Source: Anaerolineae bacterium (GTDB lineage: Bacteria; Chloroflexota; Anaerolineae; JAFGEY01). Taken from it: 23,947 bases of DNA. Location: contig JAFGIE010000094.1 of NCBI GenBank assembly GCA_016929775.1, positions 1-23,947 of the forward strand, given 5' to 3'. The number at the start of each line of letters is the position of its first letter. The stretch's first letter is position 1. Made by a program: the position numbers and the translations under genes. Under the pieces are notes generated by a model. That model worked only from the letters and a program-made list of their open reading frames with translations. It ran no database searches and was not told the origin of the DNA. Below are positions 16,216 through 22,927 of this stretch, piece by piece.

Positions 16216-17010
16216 TCACGGGCGCGCGCGCTCGCGGCGCTGCGCCGCACCCCGCCGCACGGCGATCAGCTCGGCGACGATGCTGACTGCGATCTCGGCG
16301 GGCGTCTCGGATCCGATGTCGATCCCGATCGGCGCGTGCACGCGCGCGATCTGCTCCTCCGGCACGCCTGCCGCGCGCAGGTGGTCATAGATCACGCCGA
16401 TCTTGCGCCGACTGCCGATCATGCCCACGTACGCCGTGGGGGCGTCGATCACGGCGTGCAGCGCTTCCTCGTCGAGGGCGTGCCCGCGCGTGACGATCAC
16501 GACATACGTGCTGGGCGAGAGGGTCAGGCTGCGCAGCGTCTGCTCGATGTCGCCGACTAGGCGCTCGGCTGCGCCTGGGAAGCGCGCCTCGCTCGCCATA
16601 TCGGCCCGATCGTCGATCACGACGACGCGAAAGCCGCACGCCTGCGCGATCTCGGCTGTGGGCATCGCCACGTGCCCGGCGCCGACGAGGAGCAAGGTCG
16701 GAGCGGGGATGGTCACGTCGACGTAGACCTCGACCGTTCCGCCGCACATCCCTGGATCGCCAGCCTCCAGGTCCTGCAGTTCGTAGCGCACGATCTGCGA
16801 CCGCCCGGCGGCGATCGCCGCGACCGCCGCCTCGATCACCGAGGCTTCCATCTTGCCGCCGCCGATGGTGCCTGCGCTACGCCCATCTTGGTAGACGACC
16901 ATCTTGGCCCCGATCTCGCGGGGCGTCGATCCGGTCACGCGGATCACGGTCGCCAGGGCGACAGGCACGCCTTGAGACACCGCCTCTGCGACCAGCCTGT
17001 ATGCGTCCAT
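16216..17010 (-). CDS. XdhC/CoxI-family molybdoenzyme maturation protein
   Basis: 264 residues from ATG 17010 with GGAGAGGAG upstream. XdhC proteins bind molybdenum cofactor, help sulfurate it, and deliver it to xanthine-dehydrogenase-type hydroxylases. The N-terminal XdhC_CoxI domain shows ATVIRVTGSTPREIGAKM, GTIGGGKMEASV and DPGMCGGTVEVYVD. The C-terminal Rossmann domain shows LLLVGAGHVA, the VVIDDRADMA strand, VGMIGSRRK and PIGIDIGSETPAEIAVSI. No molybdenum hydroxylase subunit, MoCo gene or purine gene is present in the window, so its client must be encoded elsewhere. Relatives of XdhC also occur in selenium-dependent molybdenum hydroxylase systems, of interest because of the selenoprotein in this window, but nothing here proves that link. 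It has its own promoter, divergent from the D-aminoacylase gene. Confidence 0.9.
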   Translation of the reverse strand: MDAYRLVAEAVSQGVPVALATVIRVTGSTPREIGAKMVVYQDGRSAGTIGGGKMEASVIEAAVAAIAAGRSQIVRYELQDLEAGDPGMCGGTVEVYVDVTIPAPTLLLVGAGHVAMPTAEIAQACGFRVVVIDDRADMASEARFPGAAERLVGDIEQTLRSLTLSPSTYVVIVTRGHALDEEALHAVIDAPTAYVGMIGSRRKIGVIYDHLRAAGVPEEQIARVHAPIGIDIGSETPAEIAVSIVAELIAVRRGAAQRRERARP

Positions 17011-17054
17011 CGCCGCTCCTCTCCGGTAGGGGCGCTGCCCACCCATCGCGTCCG

Positions 17055-17083
17055 ATTGTACCTCATGCTGCGGGGGGAGGCAA
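17055..17083 (-). promoter_or_regulatory. Promoter of the xdhC-like gene
   Basis: Minus strand: TTGCCT (17083-17078), 17 bases, TACAAT (17060-17055). The leader to the ATG at 17010 is about 38 bases. Its -35 is 30 bases from the -35 of the divergent D-aminoacylase promoter, so a shared regulator could act on both. Confidence 0.65.
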
Positions 17084-17112
17084 GCGCCACACACGACGGG
17101 CGCCCCGCGCGC

Positions 17113-17141
17113 TTGGCGTCTGCGCGGGAGGGTGCTATAAT
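17113..17141 (+). promoter_or_regulatory. Promoter of the D-aminoacylase/M20 operon
   Basis: TTGGCG (17113-17118), 17 bases, TATAAT (17136-17141) with an extended TGC immediately upstream of the -10. The start site would be near 17148, about 69 bases before the TTG start codon. Confidence 0.8.
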
Positions 17142-17216
17142 CCCTTCCCGGTACGACGCGTCGCCGTATCCGTCTTTGGCGGTTGTCCCAGCCACGTTCT
17201 GCAAAGGGGGAGCGAG

Positions 17217-18785
17217 TTGGACGTCATCATCCGCAACATCGATCTGCTCGATGGCAGCGGGGCGCCGGCGTACCGGGCTGACATCGGCCTGGCGGGCGAC
17301 CGCATTGCCGCGATCGGCGACCTGTCCAGCGCGACGGCGCGGCTCATGGTCGATGGCGCTGGGCGCACGGCGTCGCCCGGGTTTATCGACATGCACTCGC
17401 ACTCGGACTTTACGTTGCCGATCAACCCGCGCGCCGAGAGCAAGGTCCGGCAGGGCGTGACGACCGAAGTCGTCGGCATGTGCGGCGCCAGTCCAGCGCC
17501 GCTCAGCGAGGCGTCCAAGGCACGGCGCGCACACGGGGATCCCCGCCTCTCGTGGGAATGGGACACCTTTGGCTCGTACCTCGACGTCCTGCGCAGCCAG
17601 GGGACGAGTGTCAACGTGATCCCGCTGGTCGGGCACGGCGCAGTGCGCGAGATGGTAGTTGGCCTAAAAGATCGCGCGCCCACGGCTGCCGAGTTGGGCG
17701 AGATGATGCGGCTCGTGGCGCAGGTGATGGACGAGGGGGCTTGGGGCCTGTCCAGCGGGCTGATCTACCCGCCGGGCATGTACGCCGGCACCGGCGAGTT
17801 GGTCGCATTGAGCGAGGTGTCCGCGGCGCGCGGCGGTTTCTATTTCAGCCACATCCGCGGCGAAGGGGAGACGGTGCTGGACGCCGTGGCGGAGGCGATC
17901 GAGATCGGCGAGCGTGCCGGCTTGCCCGTGCAGATCGCGCACCTCAAGGCGATGGGCGCGGCGAACTGGGCGCTGCTCCCCCGTGTGCTCGCCCTGATCG
18001 ACGAGGCGCGCGCGCGTGGCTTGGACGTCATGGCCGATCGCTACCCCTACATCGCGTCGAGTAACAGCTTGTCGGCGAACCTGCCCCGCTGGGCGCAAGA
18101 TGGCGGCGCCGAGGCGCTGCTGGCGCGCCTGCGCGACCCCGCCGACCGGCAGCGGATCCTGTCCGACCCGCAGGTGCGCACGCGCTGCTGGGATCGGGTT
18201 GTGATCGCCTACGCGCCCGACCATCCCGAGTGGGAAGGGGAGAGCGTGGCCCAGCTCGCCGCCCGGCGCGGCGCGGGGGAGGGAGAGACAGCGCTGGACC
18301 TGGTCGTGGAGGCAGAGGCCAACGTCTCTGTGATCCACTTTGGCATGGACGAGGGCAACCTGCGCGCCGTGCTCCAGCACCCCGCGGTGATGATCGGGTC
18401 CGACGGCTCTGCCCTGGCGCCCTATGGACCGCTGGGCGAGGGGAAGGCGCATCCGCGCAACTATGGCACGTTTCCGCGCGTGTTGGGCCGCTACGTGCGC
18501 CAGGAACGGGTGCTCTCGCTGCCGGAGGCTGTGCACAAGATGACGGGCCTGCCCGCGCATCGGCTGGGCCTGCGCGATCGCGGGCTATTGCGCGAGGGAT
18601 GGAAGGCTGACCTGGTGCTGTTCGATCCACAGACCGTGCGCGATGTCGCCACGTTCGCCGAGCCCTACCGCTATCCGGACGGGATCGCGTACGTGTATGT
18701 CAATGGCGTGGCAGTGGTTGTCCCCGACGGGCACACGGGTGCGCTGCCCGGGCGGGTACTCGACCTCGCCACGGACCGAGGCTGA
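17217..18785 (+). CDS. N-acyl-D-amino-acid deacylase (D-aminoacylase, amidohydrolase family)
   Basis: 522 residues. The start is taken as TTG 17217, with AAGGGGG six bases upstream and the typical N-terminus DVIIRNIDLLDGSG right after it; further upstream the frame reads through the promoter. The amidohydrolase metal motif is GFIDMHSHSD (His60, His62). The D-aminoacylase-specific Cys ligand is in TTEVVGMCGASPAP (Cys89). Later come the HIRGEGE and HLKAMG metal-site blocks and the GSDGSALAPYG aspartate. The closing part (EAVHKMTGLPAHRLGLRDRG, then KADLVLFDP) is typical. The enzyme hydrolyses N-acyl-D-amino acids or, in relatives, D-aminoacyl dipeptides. No signal peptide, so cytoplasmic. It is the first gene of a two-gene operon with an M20 peptidase, suggesting salvage of peptides or cell-wall D-amino acids. 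Some relatives act on other amides, so exact substrate is open. Confidence 0.92.
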   Translation: MDVIIRNIDLLDGSGAPAYRADIGLAGDRIAAIGDLSSATARLMVDGAGRTASPGFIDMHSHSDFTLPINPRAESKVRQGVTTEVVGMCGASPAPLSEASKARRAHGDPRLSWEWDTFGSYLDVLRSQGTSVNVIPLVGHGAVREMVVGLKDRAPTAAELGEMMRLVAQVMDEGAWGLSSGLIYPPGMYAGTGELVALSEVSAARGGFYFSHIRGEGETVLDAVAEAIEIGERAGLPVQIAHLKAMGAANWALLPRVLALIDEARARGLDVMADRYPYIASSNSLSANLPRWAQDGGAEALLARLRDPADRQRILSDPQVRTRCWDRVVIAYAPDHPEWEGESVAQLAARRGAGEGETALDLVVEAEANVSVIHFGMDEGNLRAVLQHPAVMIGSDGSALAPYGPLGEGKAHPRNYGTFPRVLGRYVRQERVLSLPEAVHKMTGLPAHRLGLRDRGLLREGWKADLVLFDPQTVRDVATFAEPYRYPDGIAYVYVNGVAVVVPDGHTGALPGRVLDLATDRG

Positions 18786-18799
18786 GGAGGCAAAGCGGG

Positions 18800-20158
18800 A
18801 TGAGTGACGCATTGGAGCGCTACCTGCGTACGCAGGAGAGGGATGGACAGCGGCTGCTCGAGGCGCTGTGCCAGGAGCCGAGCATCGCCGCGCAGGGCGT
18901 AGGTATGCAAGAGACCGCCGATCTGCTGACCACGCTCTTGCAGGATGCGGGGTTCCAGACGCAGTACCTGCGCGTCGAGGGCGCGCCGCCGGCGGTATAT
19001 GGCGAGCGGGTGGGGCGTTCGCCCTACACGCTGCTGATGTACAACCACTATGACGTGCAGCCGCCCGAGCCCCTCGAGCTGTGGGACTCGCCTCCCTTTA
19101 CGCCGACGGTGCGCGATGGCAAGCTCTATGCGCGCGGCGTGTCCGACAACAAGGGCGAGATCGCGGCGCGTCTCGCGGCAGTGCGCGCCCTGATCAAGAC
19201 CACGGGCGAGCTGCCGATCACGATCCGGTGGATCATCGAGGGGGAGGAAGAGGTCGGCAGCCCTCACTTTGGCGCCATCGCCGAGCGATACGCCGACCTG
19301 CTACGCGCGGATGGCTGCTTGTGGGAGGGAAGCGGGTTCGATCCCGCCGACCGCCCGGTCTTTGTGCTGGGAAGCAAGGGCATGCTGTACGTGCAGTACG
19401 AGGTCGAGACGATGACGCGCGACGCTCACTCGGGGTCTGCGACGGCTTTGCCCAGCGCAGCCTGGCGGCTGGTGGAGGCGCTCGCCTCGCTGCGTGGGCC
19501 CGACGGGCGGGTGCGGATCCCGGGTTTCTACGATGCGGTCCGCCCGCCAACAGAGGCCCAGATCGCCGCTCTGGCGGACCTGGAGGACACGGAAGCGCTG
19601 GTGCGCGAGATGTACGGGATCGAGTCGTTTGTCGATGGGCTGACGGGCATGGCGCTCCGCGAGCGGCAGGCCTTTGGGCCGACGTGCAACATCGCCGGCT
19701 TGTCCAGCGGCTACACTGAAGAGGGCGTCAAGACCGTCCTGCCGGCGCGCGCCATGGCCAAGATGGACTTCCGGCTGGTGCCCGACCAGGACCCTGACGA
19801 CATCCTGGCGCACTTGCGTGCCCACCTCGACGCGCAGGGATTCGGCGACGTGCAGGTGCAGCGGCTGGGCAGCGCGCCGCCCGTGGTCACGCCGGTCGAT
19901 CACCCGTTGGTGGAGCGCCTGGTGGCGATCGCGCGCGACTTTGCCGGCAAACCGCCCGCAGTCAGCCCGATGATGGGCGGTACGCTCCCGCTGCTCGGCG
20001 CGCTAGAGCGCTACGTCGGCGTGCCCGGCGTCGCAGCGCCCGGCAACCCCGCCTACTGGGGCAGCGGTGCGCACGCCCCGAACGAGCACATCCGTCTTTC
20101 GGACCTGACCCGCGCCGTGCGCTTCAACTGCTACATGTTCCAGCACCTGGGCGCCTGA
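18800..20158 (+). CDS. M20-family metallopeptidase (dipeptidase-like)
   Basis: 452 residues from ATG 18800, 14 bases after the D-aminoacylase stop, with GAGGAGG at 18784-18790 overlapping that stop. The zinc-site residues are all present: His83 in LMYNHYDVQP, Asp116 in ARGVSDNKGE, the Glu pair 149-150 in IIEGEEEVGS, and a late His in GSGAHAPNEHIR. The dimerisation (lid) domain occupies the middle, with the SG(S/A) substrate-contact block at DAHSGSATALPSAAW. Such enzymes cleave short peptides or N-acyl amino acids in the cytoplasm. Together with the D-aminoacylase it would break down acylated or D-containing peptides. A hairpin at 20191-20216 follows. The match to carnosinase-like/ArgE-type dipeptidases is good; the precise substrate is not known. 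Confidence 0.93.
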   Translation: MSDALERYLRTQERDGQRLLEALCQEPSIAAQGVGMQETADLLTTLLQDAGFQTQYLRVEGAPPAVYGERVGRSPYTLLMYNHYDVQPPEPLELWDSPPFTPTVRDGKLYARGVSDNKGEIAARLAAVRALIKTTGELPITIRWIIEGEEEVGSPHFGAIAERYADLLRADGCLWEGSGFDPADRPVFVLGSKGMLYVQYEVETMTRDAHSGSATALPSAAWRLVEALASLRGPDGRVRIPGFYDAVRPPTEAQIAALADLEDTEALVREMYGIESFVDGLTGMALRERQAFGPTCNIAGLSSGYTEEGVKTVLPARAMAKMDFRLVPDQDPDDILAHLRAHLDAQGFGDVQVQRLGSAPPVVTPVDHPLVERLVAIARDFAGKPPAVSPMMGGTLPLLGALERYVGVPGVAAPGNPAYWGSGAHAPNEHIRLSDLTRAVRFNCYMFQHLGA

Positions 20159-20190
20159 GCGGGTGTTGCCCAGCTGCCCGCACACGCACT

Positions 20191-20216
20191 CGCCCCCACG
20201 CTCCAGCGTGGGGGCG
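20191..20216. terminator. Strong hairpin between convergent genes (probable bidirectional terminator)
   Basis: A perfect 11-bp stem CGCCCCCACGC/GCGTGGGGGCG (20191-20201 with 20206-20216) and a TCCA loop, 32 bases past the M20 stop. No T-tract on either side, so termination efficiency is uncertain. Confidence 0.55.
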
Positions 20217-20294
20217 AACCGGACCGATGCGCCACCGACCAAGCGCTGGGGCATCGAGCAGCCGAACGGGACTCTTGGCCCTCAGTTGATGCAG

Positions 20295-20321
20295 GTAGGG
20301 CACGGCGCGTCGTGCCCCTAC
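20295..20321. repeat. Imperfect GTAGGG...CCCTAC palindrome, possible dispersed REP-like unit
   Basis: GTAGGGCACG (20295-20304) pairs with CGTGCCCCTAC (20311-20321) around GCGCGT, with one bulged C. It lies 17 bases past the DUF362 gene stop. The form resembles short dispersed palindromes found between genes in many GC-rich genomes; only one copy is in the window, so this is a guess. Between the two hairpins I see nothing else. Confidence 0.4.
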
Positions 20322-20337
20322 AGCAGTTGGCGCGCCG

Positions 20338-21429
20338 CTACCCGGGGTACTGCTCGAAGAGCCGTCCCCACGGGCTCTCGCGCTTCCACTCCTCGACGAC
20401 CTTGCGGCCCTTGACCGGGTACCAGAAGTGATCGTGGTAGAACTCGCTGGCAAAGATAAAGATGTTGACCAGCGGGGTGTGAAAGAGGAGCTTTTGGAAG
20501 ACGCGCAGGGGGGTGCGCCACAGCAGCATGCCCGTCCCCGTCCCCAGGTTGACGCCGACGCGAAAGCCCCAACGCTCTGCGGCGACCTCGGGCATGCCGA
20601 CGATCTCGATCTCGCGCGGGTCGCCCTGGCCCAGCCCGCGCTCGGTGGCGTGCGCAATGTAGCGGATCTTGAGCGGGTCAAAGCCCATCATCTGTGCCGC
20701 CACGGCGTCGATCGCGACCTGATCGGCTGAGGCGAGGATCACGTCCTTCTGGTGCGGGATCAGCGTCCGGGGCCCGGGGCCACTGCCTGCCGTGGTCCCG
20801 TCCATCGTGCAAAACAGCCCGGTGTGGATCTCTTTTTGGATCGCCAACAGGTCGACCAGCGTGTCGTGGATCCAGGTGTGCGTGTAGTGGCGGTTGATGT
20901 TGAGCAACCCGCCGAACGCGTTCTTCATCGCCCCCGTGGTCACCGTGTACGAGTGGGTCTTGACCGTGGGCAGGTGGACGATGTTCTTGCCAAAGAAGTA
21001 GTCGGGGAGATAGATCCCGTGCGGGAAGATGTGATCGAGGACCGACATCTTGGCCTTGGGCCGGTACTCGATCCACTGCATGTCCTCTTCCCGAAAGTTG
21101 TACTTTTTTGGGATCTCAAAGTGATCCAGCACGGGGCCGAACTTGTTGTACCGATCGCCCAGGTCGGCGATCGTGACCACCGTCTTGTTGTGGACGTTGA
21201 CCAGATCGGTAAAGCCGGCGTTGAGCAGGCCCAGGATCGTCCCCTCGAGCTGCCACGGCGTCGTATTGGCGCCGGGGTAGAGCAGGTGCCAGCTGATGTT
21301 GTCTTTGAGGATCGTCGCCGCCGAATGGTCGAGCGCATCCTGCACGCCTGCCAGTTCGCACAGACGCTGGTAATCGTCGACCACGCGCTCGGGCGTGGTG
21401 CGCAGCACAGCGACCTTTGGTCTTGCCAT
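20338..21429 (-). CDS. DUF362-domain protein
   Basis: 363 residues from ATG 21429 with GGAGG seven bases upstream. The DUF362 family core is recognisable: an early lysine-containing strand (ATILKDNISW), IVHLPTVKTHSYTVTTGAMK, NAFGGLLNINRHYTHTW, then the TMDGTTAGSGPGPRT loop and ILASADQVAIDAVAAQMMGF. The family has no firmly assigned reaction; some members are fused to 4Fe-4S ferredoxin domains. This one has only two cysteines (early CELAG and middle GLFCTMDG) and no iron-sulfur cluster motif, so it is the non-ferredoxin type. A C-terminal hydrophobic patch (PLVNIFIFASEF) is too short for a sure membrane helix. It is a single-gene unit with its own promoter and is convergent with the M20 gene. 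Confidence 0.9.
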   Translation of the reverse strand: MARPKVAVLRTTPERVVDDYQRLCELAGVQDALDHSAATILKDNISWHLLYPGANTTPWQLEGTILGLLNAGFTDLVNVHNKTVVTIADLGDRYNKFGPVLDHFEIPKKYNFREEDMQWIEYRPKAKMSVLDHIFPHGIYLPDYFFGKNIVHLPTVKTHSYTVTTGAMKNAFGGLLNINRHYTHTWIHDTLVDLLAIQKEIHTGLFCTMDGTTAGSGPGPRTLIPHQKDVILASADQVAIDAVAAQMMGFDPLKIRYIAHATERGLGQGDPREIEIVGMPEVAAERWGFRVGVNLGTGTGMLLWRTPLRVFQKLLFHTPLVNIFIFASEFYHDHFWYPVKGRKVVEEWKRESPWGRLFEQYPG

Positions 21430-21485
21430 CGTATACCTCCGCGTTATGTGTGGGCGGGCGCTCCGCCCAGCCCTGGATCAGGGGC

Positions 21486-21514
21486 ATTCTACCTGAAGCG
21501 CGTGCAAGATGCAA
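21486..21514 (-). promoter_or_regulatory. Promoter of the DUF362 gene
   Basis: Minus strand: TTGCAT (21514-21509), 17 bases, TAGAAT (21491-21486). Leader to the ATG at 21429 about 50 bases. Confidence 0.65.
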
Positions 21515-21572
21515 GTCAACAACCTTGTCTTTGGGTGCACCCGTCTCTGTGTGGCAGCCAGGGGCCCGGTTG

Positions 21573-21581
21573 TGATATACT
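21573..21581 (+). promoter_or_regulatory. Possible extended -10 promoter for the 21620 gene
   Basis: TGATATACT (21573-21581) is an extended -10 with hexamer TATACT. The -35 is poor. It lies downstream of an apparent earlier ATG (21509), supporting the later start at 21620. Confidence 0.4.
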
Positions 21582-21619
21582 TGACTGGGCAATGGGTAGG
21601 CGAGGACCGATCGGTGGGC

Positions 21620-22318
21620 ATGCAGCCGGGACGAACGCATACGAAACGGGGTCGCAGGGCAAAGGCTGAACGGCAGAGCGACCACGCGCTGAACGGGTCA
21701 CTCGGGGCGATCGGTGTGCCCTGGGGTGAGGGGGCGCGCCAATTGACCGTCCAGCGCCTACTCCTCGGCGCCTCGACGTGGGCGCCGTTCGTGGCATGGG
21801 TCGCCTGGCTCCTCCTGGATGTGCGTCTCGACCTGGATCCCTGGATAGCCGGCGTGGGCGTCGCCGTCCTCGTCGCCCTGTGGGCCATCGCGGCGAGAAC
21901 GCGTGTAGGAGATGGGCTGTGGCCGATGCTCGGCGCCGCCGCTGTCGTGTTTGCGGTCTCCTACTCGGTTGCCGCGCGTTCGGCAAAGGTAGGCGGCTTT
22001 ATCGTGGTCAGCACGCTCGGTTGGACGCTCGCCAACAGCGTGCGCGGAGCGTTGGTCTCTGTATGGGCTGCCGATCTGGTAGGCGTACACAGCTACGCGC
22101 AGGTCGAGGATTCGATGCTGCGCAACGTCATGCTCGGCGAGACGGCGTTGATGACCGCGATCGCGGTTGGGCGCACCGGCAACGAGCTCGGCGGCACAGC
22201 GGTCGCCGTCCTCCTCGGTTTGCTGGTCGGCGGGATCCTGTCGTGGTTTGTCTTTGCCCTGGTCTACTGGGTTATGAACGTCGCGCTCAGCCTGGCGTAT
22301 CGAGAGGAGGCAGGGTGA
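21620..22318 (+). CDS. Polytopic membrane protein of unknown function
   Basis: 232 residues from ATG 21620 (a GTG six bases earlier is an alternative); GGTGGG is the only nearby ribosome-like site. A basic N-terminus (RTHTKRGRRAKAERQ) of about 50 residues precedes five or so hydrophobic segments: around VQRLLLGASTWAPFVAWVAW, AGVGVAVLVALWAIAA, WPMLGAAAVVFAVSYSVA, GFIVVSTLGWTLA and, last, VAVLLGLLVGGILSWFVFAL with YWVMNVALSLAY. The positive N-terminus suggests a cytoplasmic start. A soluble loop (SYAQVEDSMLRNVMLGET) lies between helices. I do not recognise the family. Its TGA overlaps the GTG of a possible small ORF, and a second membrane protein follows 112 bases later, probably on the same message. 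Confidence 0.75.
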   Translation: MQPGRTHTKRGRRAKAERQSDHALNGSLGAIGVPWGEGARQLTVQRLLLGASTWAPFVAWVAWLLLDVRLDLDPWIAGVGVAVLVALWAIAARTRVGDGLWPMLGAAAVVFAVSYSVAARSAKVGGFIVVSTLGWTLANSVRGALVSVWAADLVGVHSYAQVEDSMLRNVMLGETALMTAIAVGRTGNELGGTAVAVLLGLLVGGILSWFVFALVYWVMNVALSLAYREEAG

Positions 22319-22428
22319 GCAGCAGGGCACGGGGGCAAGGGCGCATGGTCTGGGACCTGCGTGGAGGAGAGCGCTCGACAGCAGGCTGCCCCCTGGACGC
22401 GCGCGGAGCCTGCGGAGGAGGTGTCTAG
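22315..22428 (+). CDS. Candidate small coupled ORF (37 codons)
   Basis: GTG 22315 overlaps the preceding stop as GTGA, has AGGAGG at 22305-22310, and runs to TAG 22428, two bases before the ATG of the next gene. The product would be Arg/Gly-rich with two cysteines (TAGCPLDARGACGGG) and no membrane helix. It fills the gap between two membrane protein genes exactly, as a translated or merely coupling ORF would. The composition is also what untranslated GC-rich DNA would give, so this stays tentative. Confidence 0.3.
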   Translation: MSSRARGQGRMVWDLRGGERSTAGCPLDARGACGGGV

Positions 22429-22430
22429 GG

Positions 22431-22796
22431 ATGGGCGTGGCTCTAGTACCGGTGGTAGCGATCGGCGCATTCGTCGTCTTTGGCGCCGGCTACCTGCTGA
22501 CTTGGGGGCTGCTCGTGGTTGGCGAACGGCTCTACATGCGCACTCAGAAGCCAGAGAAGGTCGTGGTGCTGCTGTCGGGCGAGACCGAAAAAGAGCCGAG
22601 GCGGCTGACAGAGAGAGCCAAGGAGAATCTTGCCAGGGCGGGGGGCGTGGCGTCGATCGCGCTCGTCGTGCTGCTGATGGTCCTTGTCCCGCGCTGGGCG
22701 GTCTGGATCTGGCTGGGGTTGATGGGACTGGGCTACCTGGGTGCGTTCGTCGTGTGGATGCTACAGCTCTCGCAGAGGCCCCGCTCGAGGCGGTAA
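22431..22796 (+). CDS. Small membrane protein, three hydrophobic segments
   Basis: 121 residues from ATG 22431 with GGAGGAG at 22414-22420. An N-terminal helix (about residues 4-30, VALVPVVAIGAFVVFGAGYL region) is followed by a charged cytoplasmic-type loop (PEKVVVLLSGETEKEPRRLT). Two more helices lie at about 72-87 (ASIALVVLLMVLVP) and 90-112 (VWIWLGLMGLGYLGAFVVWM). The tail is basic (SQRPRSRR). No family recognised. It ends the plus-strand membrane pair and faces msrA, with 131 bases between their stops. Probably works with the preceding membrane protein, but only by position. Confidence 0.75.
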   Translation: MGVALVPVVAIGAFVVFGAGYLLTWGLLVVGERLYMRTQKPEKVVVLLSGETEKEPRRLTERAKENLARAGGVASIALVVLLMVLVPRWAVWIWLGLMGLGYLGAFVVWMLQLSQRPRSRR

Positions 22797-22875
22797 GGGC
22801 AGGGGAACAAGCTTCTTACTCTCTATCCTGCCCGCGGGTTGGCCCCTCCGTGGGGCGTGACCTGTGCCGGGCGCA

Positions 22876-22910
22876 GCCCCGAGACAGGGCAAGCGGCTCT
22901 GCCCCGGGGC
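22876..22910. terminator. GC-rich hairpin between convergent genes
   Basis: GCCCCG (22876-22881) pairs with CGGGGC (22905-22910), and GGGC (22887-22890) with GCCC (22901-22904), with an AGACA bulge. It lies between the membrane protein stop (22796) and the msrA stop (22928). No T-run; a weak candidate for a bidirectional terminator. Confidence 0.35.
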
Positions 22911-22927
22911 TGGGCGACGGCATGGCG

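Noticed and set aside
21509..21619. N-terminal extension of the 21620 membrane protein to an ATG at 21509
   Set aside because: It would overlap the divergent DUF362 promoter and run through the extended -10 at 21573-21581; the added residues show no signal or helix fitting the rest.
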